A stretch of DNA of 61,319 nt from Myxococcota bacterium (GTDB lineage: Bacteria > Myxococcota_A > UBA9160 > UBA4427). The stretch is taken from positions 1 to 61,319 of the forward strand of contig JAPKBZ010000021.1 in assembly GCA_028823175.1 (NCBI GenBank), given 5' to 3'. The position numbers were made by a program, and so were the translations under genes. The notes beneath the pieces were generated by a model, which was given only the letters and a program-made list of their open reading frames with translations, was not told the origin of the DNA and made no database searches. Within the stretch, counting starts at the first letter, position 1, and each line of letters starts with the position of its first letter. Below are positions 1-9,245 of this stretch, one piece after another.

Positions 1-378
1 GGGTTTGAAAGGTACAGATGCATCTGGCGCCAACACAACATAAACACGGCGCCAGGGTTGATCGTCGATGATCTTCCAAGAATGCCCACCGCCGACGGTG
101 TCTTCCGCCAGAAGTATATCCCCGGTCGTCAGTTGAAAATGCTCTCCCTCTCGGGTTTCGAAATCTAAGGTTCCACTCAAGGTGATGACTAATTGCCGCA
201 CCGGCGCCGTGTGCCATGCAAGCGTGCCGCCAGGCTTGGTCTCACGAAAGGACGCGGTCGTGACCAACGCTTCGTTGCTGAGAAGGTCGCCGCCAACCCC
301 GGGATCGAGATCAATAAGGCCTTCTTCAAAATGAGAATTTTCATCATCACCAGTCCAAATTCTTACGCATCGAAACAC
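1..378 (-). CDS. Cupin-domain protein, 3' end cut by the window edge
   Basis: The minus strand is open from a GTG at 378 to the first base of the window (126 codons, no stop), so only the N-terminal part is visible. A purine-rich ribosome site (AGAGGAAG) sits about 5 bases before the GTG. The protein starts VFRCVRIWTGDDENSHFEEG and has a typical small beta-barrel cupin pattern: LAWHTAPVRQLVITLSGTLD near residues 68-87, then an acidic GDILLAEDT turn and GGGHSW near 108. The family binds a metal or small ligand. No substrate can be named. It is transcribed away from sdhC; a dispersed repeat copy (526-611) lies in its upstream region. Confidence 0.72.
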   Translation of the reverse strand, partial: MFRCVRIWTGDDENSHFEEGLIDLDPGVGGDLLSNEALVTTASFRETKPGGTLAWHTAPVRQLVITLSGTLDFETREGEHFQLTTGDILLAEDTVGGGHSWKIIDDQPWRRVYVVLAPDASVPFKP

Positions 379-525
379 TGCGGCTTCCTCTTTTTCTATG
401 TGGTTATTTTGTTTTGTCTGCGGTTCTCAGGCACCAAAGTGCCAGTCGCTAAGCGACGCTTAACCCAGAATAGATATCATTGTATGGGCTAGCATATTGC
501 TTTTCCATACTATTCCAGTGCTGTG

Positions 526-611
526 GGGGATAGGACATACAAGCTGTCTTCTGGCACAACGTCCGGGTATGGGCGTTATATTTAATCCCTAGGGGGAGCC
601 CCGTCGCGGGG
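526..611 (-). repeat. Dispersed structured repeat, copy 1
   Basis: Member of an about 86-bp family seen nine or more times before position 22,510. Read on the minus strand it has the ordered elements: a small GC hairpin (CCCCG-CGA-CGGGG), a CCCCCTAGGG palindrome, the pair ATAACGCCC / GGACGTTGT around a 7-base loop, and the end box ATGTCCTATCCCC. It lies between the divergent cupin and sdhC genes. It has no coding potential that is conserved between copies. Confidence 0.85.
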
Positions 612-758
612 TGCCGACAGGATCTTGCGTTACGCTCGCATGGTAAATAACCCACTGTCCAAATCAACCGAAGACCACAACAGCCAGCGAGGTTCGTGTG
701 AACCGGGTATCGAGAGAGTCTTCCTCAATCATCCACACGCTCGATGGTTTGCTCTAAC

Positions 759-1502
759 ATGAGCCGCCTCGGCAATCTCTACCAGAGCGTCATTGGCAAA
801 AAAGCCATCGTGGCTGTGACTGGCTCGATCATGATCGGCTTCCTTCTCCTGCACGGCTGGGGGAACCTCAAGGTCTTCTCCGGAGCCACCGCAGCCGGTG
901 TTCCCGAAGTGGATGTCTATGCTGATTTTCTCAGGACCATGGGCGTCCCCATCCTTCCCTACGGGAGCGCTCTTTGGATCATCCGTATCGTCGTCTTGGT
1001 CAGTCTGATCCTGCATGTGATCTGTGTCGTGCAACTGGCTCGACATAATCGCAAGGCTCGACCGGTCCACTACAAGCACGCACGCAACTTCGAAGAGGCC
1101 ACCCTGCCTGCGCGGGCGATGATCTATACCGGGTCCATCGTGGTCCTCTTCTTGGGCTTCCACCTCGCCCAATTCACTGTGGGCGGTGTGGGTTCAGCCC
1201 CGTTCGTCCAGGGCGATGTCTACGGCAACCTCTACGGAGCTTTTCAGCACCCTGTCTACGTCGCTCTCTATGTTGGCGTAATGGCGGTCATCGGTATTCA
1301 TCTCTATCACGGCGCATGGAGTCTCTTCCAGACACTGGGATGGGATAACCCGGATCGTAACAAGAGCCTCCGAATGCTCTCGGTCGCGCTGGGGGTTGGC
1401 ATCTTCTTGGCCTTCAGCGCAATCCCCATTTCCTTTTTCTCAGGCGAAATGAACAAGCCTTCACTACAACACGCCGACACATCCTCCCGGAGCAACAAGT
1501 AG
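759..1502 (+). CDS. sdhC: Succinate dehydrogenase cytochrome b subunit (b558 family)
   Basis: Membrane anchor of complex II, passing electrons from the iron-sulfur subunit to quinone. About 247 residues with five hydrophobic segments and spaced histidines in them (LLLHGWGN near 32, LILHVICVV near 86, FLGFHLAQF near 132, [10 protein letters not shown] near 185). This matches the single-subunit di-haem b558 family rather than the SdhC/SdhD pair of enterobacteria. I chose the ATG at 759 because [17 protein letters not shown] matches the family's usual N-terminus; an in-frame ATG lies at 744. No clear ribosome site is visible. The next gene starts 3 bases after the stop, so sdhCAB is one operon. 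Confidence 0.93.
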   Translation: MSRLGNLYQSVIGKKAIVAVTGSIMIGFLLLHGWGNLKVFSGATAAGVPEVDVYADFLRTMGVPILPYGSALWIIRIVVLVSLILHVICVVQLARHNRKARPVHYKHARNFEEATLPARAMIYTGSIVVLFLGFHLAQFTVGGVGSAPFVQGDVYGNLYGAFQHPVYVALYVGVMAVIGIHLYHGAWSLFQTLGWDNPDRNKSLRMLSVALGVGIFLAFSAIPISFFSGEMNKPSLQHADTSSRSNK

Positions 1503-1504
1503 CC

Positions 1505-3421
1505 ATGGAACTAGACGCCAAGATCCCGGAAGCACCCATCGAAGACATGTGGAACACCCACAAGGAACACATGAGACTCGTGGGGCCACGCAACCGCCCC
1601 CACTACAAGGTCATCGTGGTGGGGACCGGACTCGCCGGAGCTTCCGCTGCTTCCTCGATGGCGGCCATGGGCTACCACGTCGAATCTTTCTGCTTCCAGG
1701 ATAGTCCGCGACGAGCCCACAGCATCGCGGCCCAGGGTGGGATCAATGCTTCGAAGGACTACCGAAACGATGGAGACTCCACCTATCGACTCTTCTACGA
1801 CACGCAGAAGGGAGGAGACTACCGATCTCGCGAGGCCAACGTGTGGCGACTCGCCGAGCTCAGCACCGACATCATCGATCAGGCCGTGGCCCAGGGCGTT
1901 CCCTTTGCTCGCGAATATGGCGGAATGCTGGCCAACCGGTCGTTTGGTGGCGTATTGGTGGAGCGGACCTTCTACTGTCGCGGTGAAACAGGGCAACAGC
2001 TTCTCCTGGGTGCGTGCTCTGCGCTCGCCAATCAGATCCACGCTGGCGGCGTCATCATGCATACCCGCAAAGAGATGCTGGACGTCGTCATCATCGAGGG
2101 GAGAGCGCGTGGGATCGTGACCCGCGATCTCGTGACGGGCGCCTTGGAATCCCATGCAGCCGACGCCGTTGTTCTCGCCAGCGGGGGCTACTCCAATGTC
2201 TACTATCTCTCCACCAACGCCAAGGGCTGTAACGTCACGGCCACCTGGCGCGCACACAAGCGCGGTGCGGGGTTCGCCAACCCCTGTTACAACCAAATTC
2301 ATCCGACCTGTATTCCGGTCTCGGGTGAATACCAGTCGAAGCTTACGCTGATGAGCGAATCGCTACGCAATGACGGGCGAATCTGGGTTCCCCGACAGGC
2401 CTCAGATAAGCGTAGCCCCTCCGATATCCCCGATGCCGAGAGATACTACTACCTCGAAGAGCGTTACCCCCGATTTGGCAATTTGGTGCCTCGTGACGTG
2501 GCCAGCCGGAACGCCAAAGAGGTCTGCGACGATGGCCTGGGTGTAGGGCCCTCGGGACTGGGAGTCTATCTGGACTTCAAAGATGCCATCCAGGACAAAG
2601 GGGATGACGTCATCGGATCTCGCTACGAGAACCTCTTTGAGATGTATGAAAAAATCACGGGGGAAAGCCCTTGGAATACACCCATGCGTATCTTCCCGGC
2701 GCCCCACTACACCATGGGCGGCCTCTGGGTGGACTACAACCTGATGAGCAATCTGCCTGGACTCTTCGCGGTCGGCGAGGCCAACTTCTCCGACCATGGC
2801 GCCAACCGACTGGGAGCCAGTTCCATGATGCAATGCCTGGCGGATGGCTATTTCATCATCCCCCTCACCATCGGCGATTACCTGAGCCGGTACGAATACG
2901 GCGATGTAGACACCAGTCACCCCGCCTTCGCGGATGCGGAGAGAGAGGCGAAAGGTCGACTCGACCGGATGCTTTCGATCCAGGGCAGCGAGACCGTGGA
3001 GTCACTGCACCGAGAATTGGGGCGAGTCATGTGGGATCATTGTGGCATCGCGCGCAATGCCGAAGGCCTAAAAGAGGCCATCACCAAGATTCCGGAGATC
3101 CGAGACCGGTTCTGGAACAACCTTCGCATCACGGGTTCAGGTGCGCAATTGAACCAAACGCTTGAGCATGCGGGCCGACTCGCTGATTTTCTCGAGTTCT
3201 CCGAGCTTATGTGTCGAGATGCACTCGCCCGTAATGAATCGGCCGGCTGCCACTTCCGCGAAGAACACCAAACAAAAGAAGGTGAGGCAAAGAGAGACGA
3301 CCAGAATTTCTCACATGTCTCCGTTTGGGAACACCAGGGCACGGACAACGAGCCTTTGATGCACAAAGAACCGCTTTCCTTTGAAGCACTGCCTCTCGCG
3401 CAACGGAATTACAAGACATGA
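1505..3421 (+). CDS. sdhA: Succinate dehydrogenase flavoprotein subunit
   Basis: Oxidises succinate to fumarate on a covalently bound FAD, at the inner face of the membrane. 638 residues. The FAD dinucleotide fold is at about 36-60 ([20 protein letters not shown]), the covalent-flavin histidine motif [11 protein letters not shown] is near 73, the substrate-site stretch NQIHPTCIP is near 262, and [17 protein letters not shown] is near 434. Its length agrees with the non-enterobacterial SdhA that pairs with a b558 anchor. The stop overlaps the sdhB start in an ATGA, which suggests translational coupling. Confidence 0.96.
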   Translation: MELDAKIPEAPIEDMWNTHKEHMRLVGPRNRPHYKVIVVGTGLAGASAASSMAAMGYHVESFCFQDSPRRAHSIAAQGGINASKDYRNDGDSTYRLFYDTQKGGDYRSREANVWRLAELSTDIIDQAVAQGVPFAREYGGMLANRSFGGVLVERTFYCRGETGQQLLLGACSALANQIHAGGVIMHTRKEMLDVVIIEGRARGIVTRDLVTGALESHAADAVVLASGGYSNVYYLSTNAKGCNVTATWRAHKRGAGFANPCYNQIHPTCIPVSGEYQSKLTLMSESLRNDGRIWVPRQASDKRSPSDIPDAERYYYLEERYPRFGNLVPRDVASRNAKEVCDDGLGVGPSGLGVYLDFKDAIQDKGDDVIGSRYENLFEMYEKITGESPWNTPMRIFPAPHYTMGGLWVDYNLMSNLPGLFAVGEANFSDHGANRLGASSMMQCLADGYFIIPLTIGDYLSRYEYGDVDTSHPAFADAEREAKGRLDRMLSIQGSETVESLHRELGRVMWDHCGIARNAEGLKEAITKIPEIRDRFWNNLRITGSGAQLNQTLEHAGRLADFLEFSELMCRDALARNESAGCHFREEHQTKEGEAKRDDQNFSHVSVWEHQGTDNEPLMHKEPLSFEALPLAQRNYKT

Positions 3422-4194
3422 ACTTTACCCTTCGAATATGGCGACAAACCGACGCAAATACAGACGGTGACCTTGAGACCTATAAGGTCCAGGACATCGA
3501 GCCGACCTGTTCATTTCTTGAAATGATGGACATCCTCAATGAGCGGCTGACTGAGCGCAACGTGGAACCGGTGGCTTTTGATTCGGATTGTCGCGAAGGC
3601 ATCTGCGGCATGTGCTCGATGGTCATCAACGGGAAGCCCCACGGCCCCAAGGATGGCACTACGACCTGCCAGCTCTATATGCGCCACTTCGAGGACGGGG
3701 ATGAAATTACCATCGAGCCGTGGCGATCCGCGGCCTTCCCGGTCACGCGAGACCTGATTGTCGACCGCAGCGCCTTTGACAGAATCATGCAGGCGGGGGG
3801 GTACGTCACTGTCCACTCGGGCCCCAAGCCAGAACCGAATGCCATTCCGATTGAGCCGAGTATCGCGGAAGAGGCCTTGGATGCTGCGTGCTGCATCGGT
3901 TGCGGGGCTTGTGTGGCCGCCTGTCCCAACGGCGCGGCCATGCTCTACACCTCCGCCAAGGTTTCCCACCTTGGACTCTTACCTCAAGGACAGCCGGAAC
4001 GTTTTGAGCGCGTACAGAAAATGGTTCATCAGATGGAAGCCGAAGGCTTCGGCTCCTGCCGGAACTACGCAGAATGCGAAGCCGCCTGCCCGAAGGAAAT
4101 CAGCATCAAGTTCATTGGGCGAATGAACCGGGATTTCCTAAAATCCACCCTGATCCTGCCGAATAATCCACGAGGCAAGATGGACTCGCAGTAG
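3418..4194 (+). CDS. sdhB: Succinate dehydrogenase iron-sulfur subunit
   Basis: Carries electrons from FAD to the quinone site. 258 residues. The N-terminal ferredoxin domain has CREGICGMC with a later cysteine in TTCQLYM (2Fe-2S, about residues 59-84). The C-terminal part has [16 protein letters not shown] near 160 and [15 protein letters not shown] near 211, supplying the 4Fe-4S and 3Fe-4S ligands. All expected cysteines are present. It ends the sdhCAB operon; the next gene follows after 34 bases and may be co-transcribed. Confidence 0.96.
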   Translation: MNFTLRIWRQTDANTDGDLETYKVQDIEPTCSFLEMMDILNERLTERNVEPVAFDSDCREGICGMCSMVINGKPHGPKDGTTTCQLYMRHFEDGDEITIEPWRSAAFPVTRDLIVDRSAFDRIMQAGGYVTVHSGPKPEPNAIPIEPSIAEEALDAACCIGCGACVAACPNGAAMLYTSAKVSHLGLLPQGQPERFERVQKMVHQMEAEGFGSCRNYAECEAACPKEISIKFIGRMNRDFLKSTLILPNNPRGKMDSQ

Positions 4195-4228
4195 AATCGG
4201 CAACAATGTCCCCTGCCGGGAGAAGAAC

Positions 4229-4723
4229 ATGGAACTCAAGACGCTCGAAAAGGCGGATCTCAATGCGGCCCTGGCCGCAGCCCAGGCCAGTTGGTCCGAG
4301 ATGCGCGCTGACGACGTGGAGAGTATCTGTCTCGACATCCTTGAAGCGGACCCAGAAAATCAAAATGCCCTGGAACTCCTGATGCGCAGTCGAATCGAGC
4401 TTCTCAAGAAAGGCCTACCCCAGGGTGTGGCGCACGCAGAGGGACTGATCCCTCGCTTGGAGTCCGATTTTGACAAGGCCTTCTTCTCCGGAATGCTCCG
4501 AGAGGGGCAGGCACGCTACCTCCTCGAAAAGCGGGGGAAACACTCCAGCACTGTCGCCTACAGCTGGTTTCGCCATGCCATGGATGACTTTGAAGAGGCC
4601 CATTTGAAAAGTCCTGGGCGCATTGAAGCTAAGTTGCACTGGAATGCCTGCCTACGTACGCTCAAGAACAATCCACAATGTATCCCACCGCCTGAAGATG
4701 TCGAAGAACACGGCATCGAGTAA
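4229..4723 (+). CDS. Small helical TPR-like protein of unknown function
   Basis: 164 residues, preceded by GGGAGAAGAAC before the ATG, a good ribosome site. The protein is alpha-helical by composition and has TPR-like spacing: WSEMRADDVESICLDILEADPENQNALELLMRSR near 25-58, and a later helical pair ending in RIEAKLHWNACLRTLKNNP. There is no signal peptide or membrane segment, so it is probably cytosolic. It sits 34 bases after sdhB and 11 bases before the VTT membrane protein, all on the same strand. I do not recognise a named family; a role in complex II assembly is only a guess from position. Confidence 0.7.
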   Translation: MELKTLEKADLNAALAAAQASWSEMRADDVESICLDILEADPENQNALELLMRSRIELLKKGLPQGVAHAEGLIPRLESDFDKAFFSGMLREGQARYLLEKRGKHSSTVAYSWFRHAMDDFEEAHLKSPGRIEAKLHWNACLRTLKNNPQCIPPPEDVEEHGIE

Positions 4724-4734
4724 CGTGGCCGCGC

Positions 4735-5520
4735 TTGCAAGAACCTTCTCTGACACCTGAGCACGATCTACTCCACTCGATTCGAGCCGTCGCCTCGAGC
4801 CCTCAACGCTGGGCAAAGATTCTGATGATCCTCGGCGCAGCGGGGTTGGTCCTTGTTTTGCTCATTTTCTTTGGCCAGTGGCTGGGCGAGCAGCTTCCTT
4901 TTTTTGAAGCGTGGATCAAGAGTCTCGGATGGTGGGGGCCCGCTGCTTTCGTGGTGGCCTTCACGGTGCTGACCATGCTCCAGGTCCCCGAGTCATTTTT
5001 GGCGATCGCCGGAGGCGTTATATTTGGCCTGCAAGAAGGCTTAGCCATCGTCATTTTTGCCAACATTACGGCCGCGCTCACCGCGTTCTGGGTCTACCGA
5101 ATTCTATTCAAGAACCACCTCGAACGAATGTTGAAAAGCCATCCCAAAACACATGCCGTTGAATCCGCCATTGCGGCCAAAGGCTTCAGGCTGATGGTCC
5201 TGCTCCGACTCGGCCCTTTCAACTACTCGATGCTCAATGCCATTCTGGGCGCGAGTAACGTCAAACTGATGCCCTATCTTCTTTCCCTCATCGGGACCTT
5301 CCCAGGAAACTTTGCCACTGTCTATTTTGGCGCAGTGGCACAGCACATGGCTCAAAAGAGCGCAGGGACGGACACTCTCAGCACGGCGCACGAAATAAGC
5401 CTCGTGGTCGGATTCGTCGTCACCATCATCGTTTTTCTCTTTGTCGGCCATGTCGCGCACCACGCGATAGAGAGCGCAGAGGAAGAAGCCCTCACAACGA
5501 AAAAGAGCCGCGCCGTATAG
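4735..5520 (+). CDS. VTT-domain (TVP38/TMEM64, DedA-like) membrane protein
   Basis: 261 residues with about six membrane segments. The central part matches the VTT family: GPAAFVVAFTVLTMLQVPES near 67-86, then AIAGGVIFGLQEGLAIVIFAN, and the re-entrant stretch with RLGPFNYSMLNAILGASNV near 159. This family is implicated in lipid scrambling or membrane homeostasis. The start is uncertain: TTG at 4735 follows the previous stop by 11 bases, and no ATG lies upstream of the first membrane segment. A second, shorter member is at 19634-20272. Confidence 0.82.
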   Translation: MQEPSLTPEHDLLHSIRAVASSPQRWAKILMILGAAGLVLVLLIFFGQWLGEQLPFFEAWIKSLGWWGPAAFVVAFTVLTMLQVPESFLAIAGGVIFGLQEGLAIVIFANITAALTAFWVYRILFKNHLERMLKSHPKTHAVESAIAAKGFRLMVLLRLGPFNYSMLNAILGASNVKLMPYLLSLIGTFPGNFATVYFGAVAQHMAQKSAGTDTLSTAHEISLVVGFVVTIIVFLFVGHVAHHAIESAEEEALTTKKSRAV

Positions 5521-5554
5521 AGCCATTACCCAGTCGGCCGTCGCCAACCCATGA

Positions 5555-5690
5555 CTCTATTCCCGCCACGGGTTTCCCGAGAGCTCGATCATGTGGATCG
5601 CTTTTGCTCGAGCGTGCTGCGGAGGCCGGTTTCCGTGTCGTGGCCTTCGATCAGCGTGGCTACAGCCCGGGCGCGCGCGCGGCCCTCCAC
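5555..5690 (+). pseudogene. Remnant of an alpha/beta hydrolase N-terminal half
   Basis: Two adjoining frames together spell the start of an alpha/beta hydrolase: HGFPESSIMW (oxyanion-loop HG motif) in one frame near 5570-5605, and ERAAEAGFRVVAFDQRGYSP in another near 5615-5680. The order and spacing fit the family (HG loop, helix, then the FDQRGYG-like strand-turn). A frameshift separates the halves, and the nucleophile-elbow half is absent. This is a decayed gene fragment. Confidence 0.6.
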
Positions 5691-5776
5691 GTGCCGCCGG
5701 GCGCCTGGCCCCACCCCGCCTGGGGGGGGGGAGGCGGGGGCTTCGTGGGTCCGCCCGGTGAGTCCGCGAGAGTCCG

Positions 5777-5962
5777 CTAGGGACCTCCGACCTGGCCCGC
5801 GGCATTCGGAAGTGCTTCGGGGTCGCCCTCGTCCAGGGTCGCGACGTAGGCGAAGATCGCGGCGAGCATCAGGATCAGGGCAACGATGTTTACCCAGGAC
5901 GTCTTCTTCTTCGCGGGCGCCGCGTGATGGGCGTGCCCTTTCGCGTGCTTCTTGGCAGACAT
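5777..5962 (-). CDS. Small membrane protein with a Lys/His-rich N-terminus
   Basis: 61 residues: a basic, histidine-rich start (MSAKKHAKGHAHHAAPAKKK), one membrane segment (VNIVALILMLAAIFAYVATL, about 24-43), then a short acidic tail. AAGGGGGAG before the ATG is a strong ribosome site, which is the main reason to call it real. The predicted topology is a cytosolic basic tail with a single helix. Function is unknown. Confidence 0.6.
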   Translation of the reverse strand: MSAKKHAKGHAHHAAPAKKKTSWVNIVALILMLAAIFAYVATLDEGDPEALPNAAGQVGGP

Positions 5963-6064
5963 GGCTCCCCCTTGCCGGACCGTCGACGCACTGCGCCGAG
6001 GTCATTTTTCGAGAATGCCCAGGTTACCGTACCTCGGGCTCTCCCGACGGGAAACGGTCGTTTA

Positions 6065-6151
6065 GCCCGTCAACGGGCTCCCAGTAGAGATTCAAGATAA
6101 CGCCCAGACTCGAACGTTGTGCCAGAATCCAGCTTGTATGTCCTATTCCCC
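6065..6151 (+). repeat. Dispersed structured repeat, copy 2
   Basis: Same ordered elements as the other copies. The first hairpin is GCCCGT-CA-ACGGGC, a sequence change that keeps the pairing. Then GATAACGCCCAGACT, CGAACGTTGTGCCAGAA and the end box TGTATGTCCTATTCCCC. It lies between the small membrane protein and a frameshifted gene remnant. Confidence 0.85.
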
Positions 6152-6234
6152 ATACTGCGTAAGACCTGCCGGTACCCTGATTTCGGCACGAAGTTCCCCA
6201 GGCACCAGACAGCGGCGTGTCACTCGCCTGAGTT

Positions 6235-6559
6235 GATCAGGGCCAAGCTCATATCCCCGCATCGCTCACGTTTCCGCCGGGCAAGACCTGGTATCGACGG
6301 GCGGACAAGGAGGGGGACGCTCGAGTTCGCACACAGGGGGAAATCTACTCTGTCGATCTGGTCCGTGAGACCGACGGGAGTGTTCGCGATCGTTTGAAAG
6401 CAAAGGCCCGCGAAAATACGATGTCGGCCCCGTCTTCGGTGGTGGCGTCTGGTTCTTTCGATTGAGCCCCGCTCTTCCTAAAGGGCGCCCGAACAACGCC
6501 TGGAGTCGATTTCAGTCGGCGGTGCGGCCTCCCCATACGGGGCCCCCTATCTGGTAGGC
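6235..6559 (+). pseudogene. Frameshifted remnant of a small DUF2255 / nitroreductase-like protein
   Basis: One frame reads GKTWYRRADKEGDARVRTQG followed by EIYSVDLVRETDGSVRDRLK. A second frame takes over near 6410 with RKYDVGPVFGGGVWFFRLSP. The joined sequence resembles the small beta-barrel proteins (DUF2255 or deazaflavin-dependent nitroreductase-like) that read W-R-A...G.A.VR..G....V.L...D. It has no start codon or ribosome site and needs a frameshift, so I call it a pseudogene. The family assignment is tentative. Confidence 0.4.
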
Positions 6560-6607
6560 TTTCCAGTCCACGCGCTCTGCGAACTGGAGCGAGCAGGAGG
6601 TCATCCG

Positions 6608-6700
6608 ATGAGCAACCCTGTCCGAATCGCCTTGGTCGTGATCTTAATCGTGGTTCTGTACTACTTGGTCGTGACGCTCGGTCGCAGTGTCGCCGGCTGA
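6608..6700 (+). CDS. 30-residue single-pass membrane peptide
   Basis: A very short reading frame with a strong AGGAGG ribosome site ten bases before the ATG. The product is MSNPVRIALVVILIVVLYYL followed by VVTLGRSVAG, almost entirely one membrane helix with a basic flank. It lies between a decayed remnant and the GFA-family gene on the same strand. The combination of strong ribosome site and clean hydrophobic segment makes a real small protein plausible. Function is unknown. Confidence 0.5.
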   Translation: MSNPVRIALVVILIVVLYYLVVTLGRSVAG

Positions 6701-6773
6701 TGAGGCGAACGGCTGCATAATCAACATCATCGAAAATAGGGCCGTCTCTCCGGCGACCGGAGGGGGATTGGCG

Positions 6774-7181
6774 ATGCAGATTGAAGGTGGGTGCTACTGC
6801 GGCAACGTCCGGTACGAAGTTGAAGGCGATCCCATAATGAGAATTCAATGCCACTGCCGAGAGTGCCAGTACATTTCAGGCGGCTCACCGAATGTAACCC
6901 TGGCCCTCCCGGATGCGGGATTCGGCTATACCGACGGTCAAGCCAAAGAGTTCCGACGAAAAGATCTTGAGACGCCAGTGACGCGGGAATTCTGCGACGA
7001 CTGCGGCACACATCTTCTCTCTCGAGCGCCTTCTCTGCCGGGGACCGTGCTCCTCAAAGCGGGAACCTTTGACGACCCTGCACTTTTTGAAGCGCCCGCG
7101 GTCGCCATCTACACCGCGGACGCTCAGCCCTTCCATCACATTCCGGAGGGCATCCCGTCCTTCGAGAAAACACCCAGCTGA
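6774..7181 (+). CDS. GFA-family (glutathione-dependent formaldehyde-activating-like) protein
   Basis: 135 residues, start at the ATG at 6774 after GGAGGGGGATTGGCG. Zinc-binding cysteine pattern of the GFA/CENP-V fold: GGCYCGNVRY near 5-14, CHCRECQ near 26-32, and CDDCGTHL near 75-82. The family includes Gfa, which speeds the reaction of glutathione with formaldehyde, but most members have no proven substrate. The gene stands alone, followed 36 bases later by a holin-like membrane protein. Confidence 0.88.
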   Translation: MQIEGGCYCGNVRYEVEGDPIMRIQCHCRECQYISGGSPNVTLALPDAGFGYTDGQAKEFRRKDLETPVTREFCDDCGTHLLSRAPSLPGTVLLKAGTFDDPALFEAPAVAIYTADAQPFHHIPEGIPSFEKTPS

Positions 7182-7217
7182 GCCGACCCACCGAGCCCGG
7201 CCGAGGAGGTTTGTGCC

Positions 7218-7571
7218 ATGGCGGAATTTCTTCTTCACCTTTTTTTGAGTGCCGGGCTTCTACTCATCGTCGCCAGCCTAGTGGATGGAATCGCGATCAA
7301 GGGCTGGGGCTCGGCCATTTTCGGGGTGCTGGTCCTCGGCTTCGTCAACGCCTTTGTCCGGCCCGTCATGGTGCTGCTCACCCTACCCATCACAGTGTTC
7401 ACCTTCGGGCTGTTCCTCTTGGTCGTCAACGCCCTAATGCTGTGGCTGGCCGCATCGGTCGTGCCCGGGTTACGCGTGCGGGGATTCCTTCCGGCTCTCT
7501 GGGCCAGCCTGCTTTTGACGATCTTGAACCTAGGCGTTTCCTTTTTGCTCGGCCCCGCTTGGCTGAACTGA
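7218..7571 (+). CDS. Phage holin family 4-like membrane protein (PF04020 type)
   Basis: 117 residues with four hydrophobic segments and the typical core AIFGVLVLGFVNAFVRPVMV near 34-53 followed by LTLPITVFTFGLFLLVVNAL. GAGGAGG lies before the ATG. Despite the name, this family is widespread on bacterial chromosomes and no phage genes are nearby. Its role is unknown. Confidence 0.85.
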   Translation: MAEFLLHLFLSAGLLLIVASLVDGIAIKGWGSAIFGVLVLGFVNAFVRPVMVLLTLPITVFTFGLFLLVVNALMLWLAASVVPGLRVRGFLPALWASLLLTILNLGVSFLLGPAWLN

Positions 7572-7663
7572 CCCCCGTTTACTCCCCAAGCACCGTCGAG
7601 CGCCTCCCCGGGATCACGTACCGGACGAGTGGCTCCAACCGCTGAACGCAGAGAGAGGGCAGC

Positions 7664-7910
7664 GTGGAAATCGGGATCTGCGTGGCCTCGCACATCGGGG
7701 ACATCGATTACGCAGTCCGATCGGAAGCCTTGGGATACGCCTCCGCTTGGATAGCGGACAGCCAAATGATTTGGTCCGACTACTACGCCACGCTCGCCCT
7801 GGCGGCCGATTGAACCGAGAGAATCCGGCTCGGAACCGGGTCGCCGTCACAGGAGCCCGGCCCGCACCGGTCACCGCGGCCAATCTATCTCCGGAGACGC
7901 TCGAGATGAT
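7664..7910 (+). pseudogene. Luciferase-like monooxygenase remnant with stop and frameshift
   Basis: Starts at a GTG after AGAGAGGG and reads VEIGICVASHIGDIDYAVRS, then EALGYASAWIADSQMIWSDY. An in-frame TGA is at 7811-7813. The reading continues past it as TERIRLGTG, and in another frame as NRVAVTGARPAPVTAANLS. This is the N-terminal third of an F420/flavin luciferase-like monooxygenase, whose intact relatives here are at 35627 and 58354. The rest of the gene is missing. Confidence 0.72.
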
Positions 7911-8135
7911 GCAAGCTCAGGTCGGGATCGATCGCCCTGCGGACGAACCGGCGTCGACTTCGATTTACCTCGAACGATCGACCTAGGACTGGCGGGGGAT
8001 AGGAGAGAGGGTTCCCTGTTGAGCGCTTCGCCGAGTTCGGTTTCTGCCGTCGAGCCCTCCTTTGATCCGGTCCGGTCCTGGATTCCAATTTTTGATCTTG
8101 GTAGCGTCCTGTCACCCAATGAAGGAGTTTTGCAG

Positions 8136-9053
8136 ATGGCAACGATGAGACGGCGACGAAGTGGGGTTCAAGTTTTAGTGCGGGGGGCAGTAGGCTTCTT
8201 GCTCATTGGATGGCTGGGGGCCTGCGGCTCAGAAAGCAGTGGCTCGGGAGATGGTTTCTATGGGAACAGCGACCCTTGGCCCGTGCTGTACTGGACCAAC
8301 AGCAATTCCGCTTCGGAGTTTGAATGGACCTTGACCGCCGCGGTGGCGGATCGAGGCGTGATCGCCCCGATGAATGGCCTTGCGAACTGCGATGCCGGCG
8401 GGGGCTTCGCGAAGCTCTCGGACACCGTTTCAGGTGCACAGGCCGCCTTTGGCGCCGCGGGGATTCCCCTTGAAGTCTGGATGCGCCCGCGCAACTACGG
8501 TTCCCCGCCCCAATTCTCATCGGCGATCGGCTTGGCCCAGCAAGCCGAGGCCGCACTGAGCGAGTTTCAAGGCTGTGCCGGCAATGGTGTGTCGGTGAAA
8601 GGCTTTCTTTGTGTGCATGAAGACACGGATATCGGCCCGGCCGGCGTGAACTGCGACTCGCTTCAGACGGCTTTTTCGGGCGGGGGCGTCACGCTGCCTT
8701 CCGGAGGTGCGGCCGCTTTCGGGGTGCTGGGTGCCCCCGGAAAGATGAACACCCCCGACGTGACGGTGGCCGGCGGCGAGCTCTATGAGTGTCCAGCCGA
8801 CCCGGATTTCTGTTACTTCGAGCCGCCGACCTGTCCGACCGACGGGGCCAGCTACGGCCGCGCCATGGCGGCTTGGCTCAATGCCAATGCCGACAAGGCG
8901 CCGGCGTCCGGCACGGCGACCCCGTTTTTCGGAGGCTCTTCGGCGGGCTGTCCCCTCGACCACAACGCGCTGCCCGCCGCCGTCAAGGCGTTTCGTGAAA
9001 CCGCCACCCCCGCCATCTTGTCCAACCTCGCCGGCCTCGGCCTCTGGAGCTAA
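8136..9053 (+). CDS. Secreted lipoprotein of unknown function
   Basis: 305 residues from the ATG at 8136, preceded by GAAGGAG. An in-frame start at 8019 would only add an untypical leader. The signal ends in a lipobox (LIGWLGAC, Cys about residue 28), so the mature protein is probably anchored to a membrane. The rest is rich in Gly, Ala and Ser with several cysteines (CDAGGG, CAGNG, CVHED, CPADPDFCYFEPPTCP, CPLDH), suggesting disulfides in an exported fold. I recognise no family. Confidence 0.72.
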   Translation: MATMRRRRSGVQVLVRGAVGFLLIGWLGACGSESSGSGDGFYGNSDPWPVLYWTNSNSASEFEWTLTAAVADRGVIAPMNGLANCDAGGGFAKLSDTVSGAQAAFGAAGIPLEVWMRPRNYGSPPQFSSAIGLAQQAEAALSEFQGCAGNGVSVKGFLCVHEDTDIGPAGVNCDSLQTAFSGGGVTLPSGGAAAFGVLGAPGKMNTPDVTVAGGELYECPADPDFCYFEPPTCPTDGASYGRAMAAWLNANADKAPASGTATPFFGGSSAGCPLDHNALPAAVKAFRETATPAILSNLAGLGLWS

Positions 9054-9067
9054 AACCGCCTCTGCAT

Positions 9068-9152
9068 CCCGCCACGGGGCTCCCCTAGGTATTTAACATA
9101 ACGCCCATACCCGGACGTTCCGCCAGAAGACAGCTTGTATGTTCTATGCCCA
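9068..9152 (+). repeat. Dispersed structured repeat, copy 3
   Basis: Begins 14 bases after the stop of the lipoprotein gene. It has the CCCG-CCA-CGGG hairpin, CTCCCCTAGG, ACATAACGCCCATAC, CGGACGTTCCGCCAGAAGA and the end box TGTATGTTCTATGCCC. A glycosyltransferase remnant follows directly. Confidence 0.85.
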
Positions 9153-9245
9153 CCCCAGCCTCCCACCGAGAACCCCTGTGTCCGCTCTTTGACCTGTACC
9201 GGACATGGCCCACGGTGCACTATGGGCCCTTGAAATTCCTATCCC

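Noticed and set aside
193-492. Open frame on the plus strand
   Set aside because: It lies antisense to the cupin gene, which has a better ribosome site and a recognisable protein.
526-611. Repeat copies as short coding genes
   Set aside because: Some frames pass through copies (for example MSYP-type peptides), but the frames differ between copies and changes are not codon-like, whereas base pairing is kept.
5551-6087. Plus-strand frame of 178 codons
   Set aside because: Low-complexity Arg/Pro/Ser translation from GC-rich DNA; the real content is the hydrolase remnant and the antisense small membrane protein.
7218-7571. Holin-like gene as evidence for a prophage
   Set aside because: This membrane family is common on chromosomes, and no other phage genes are present.
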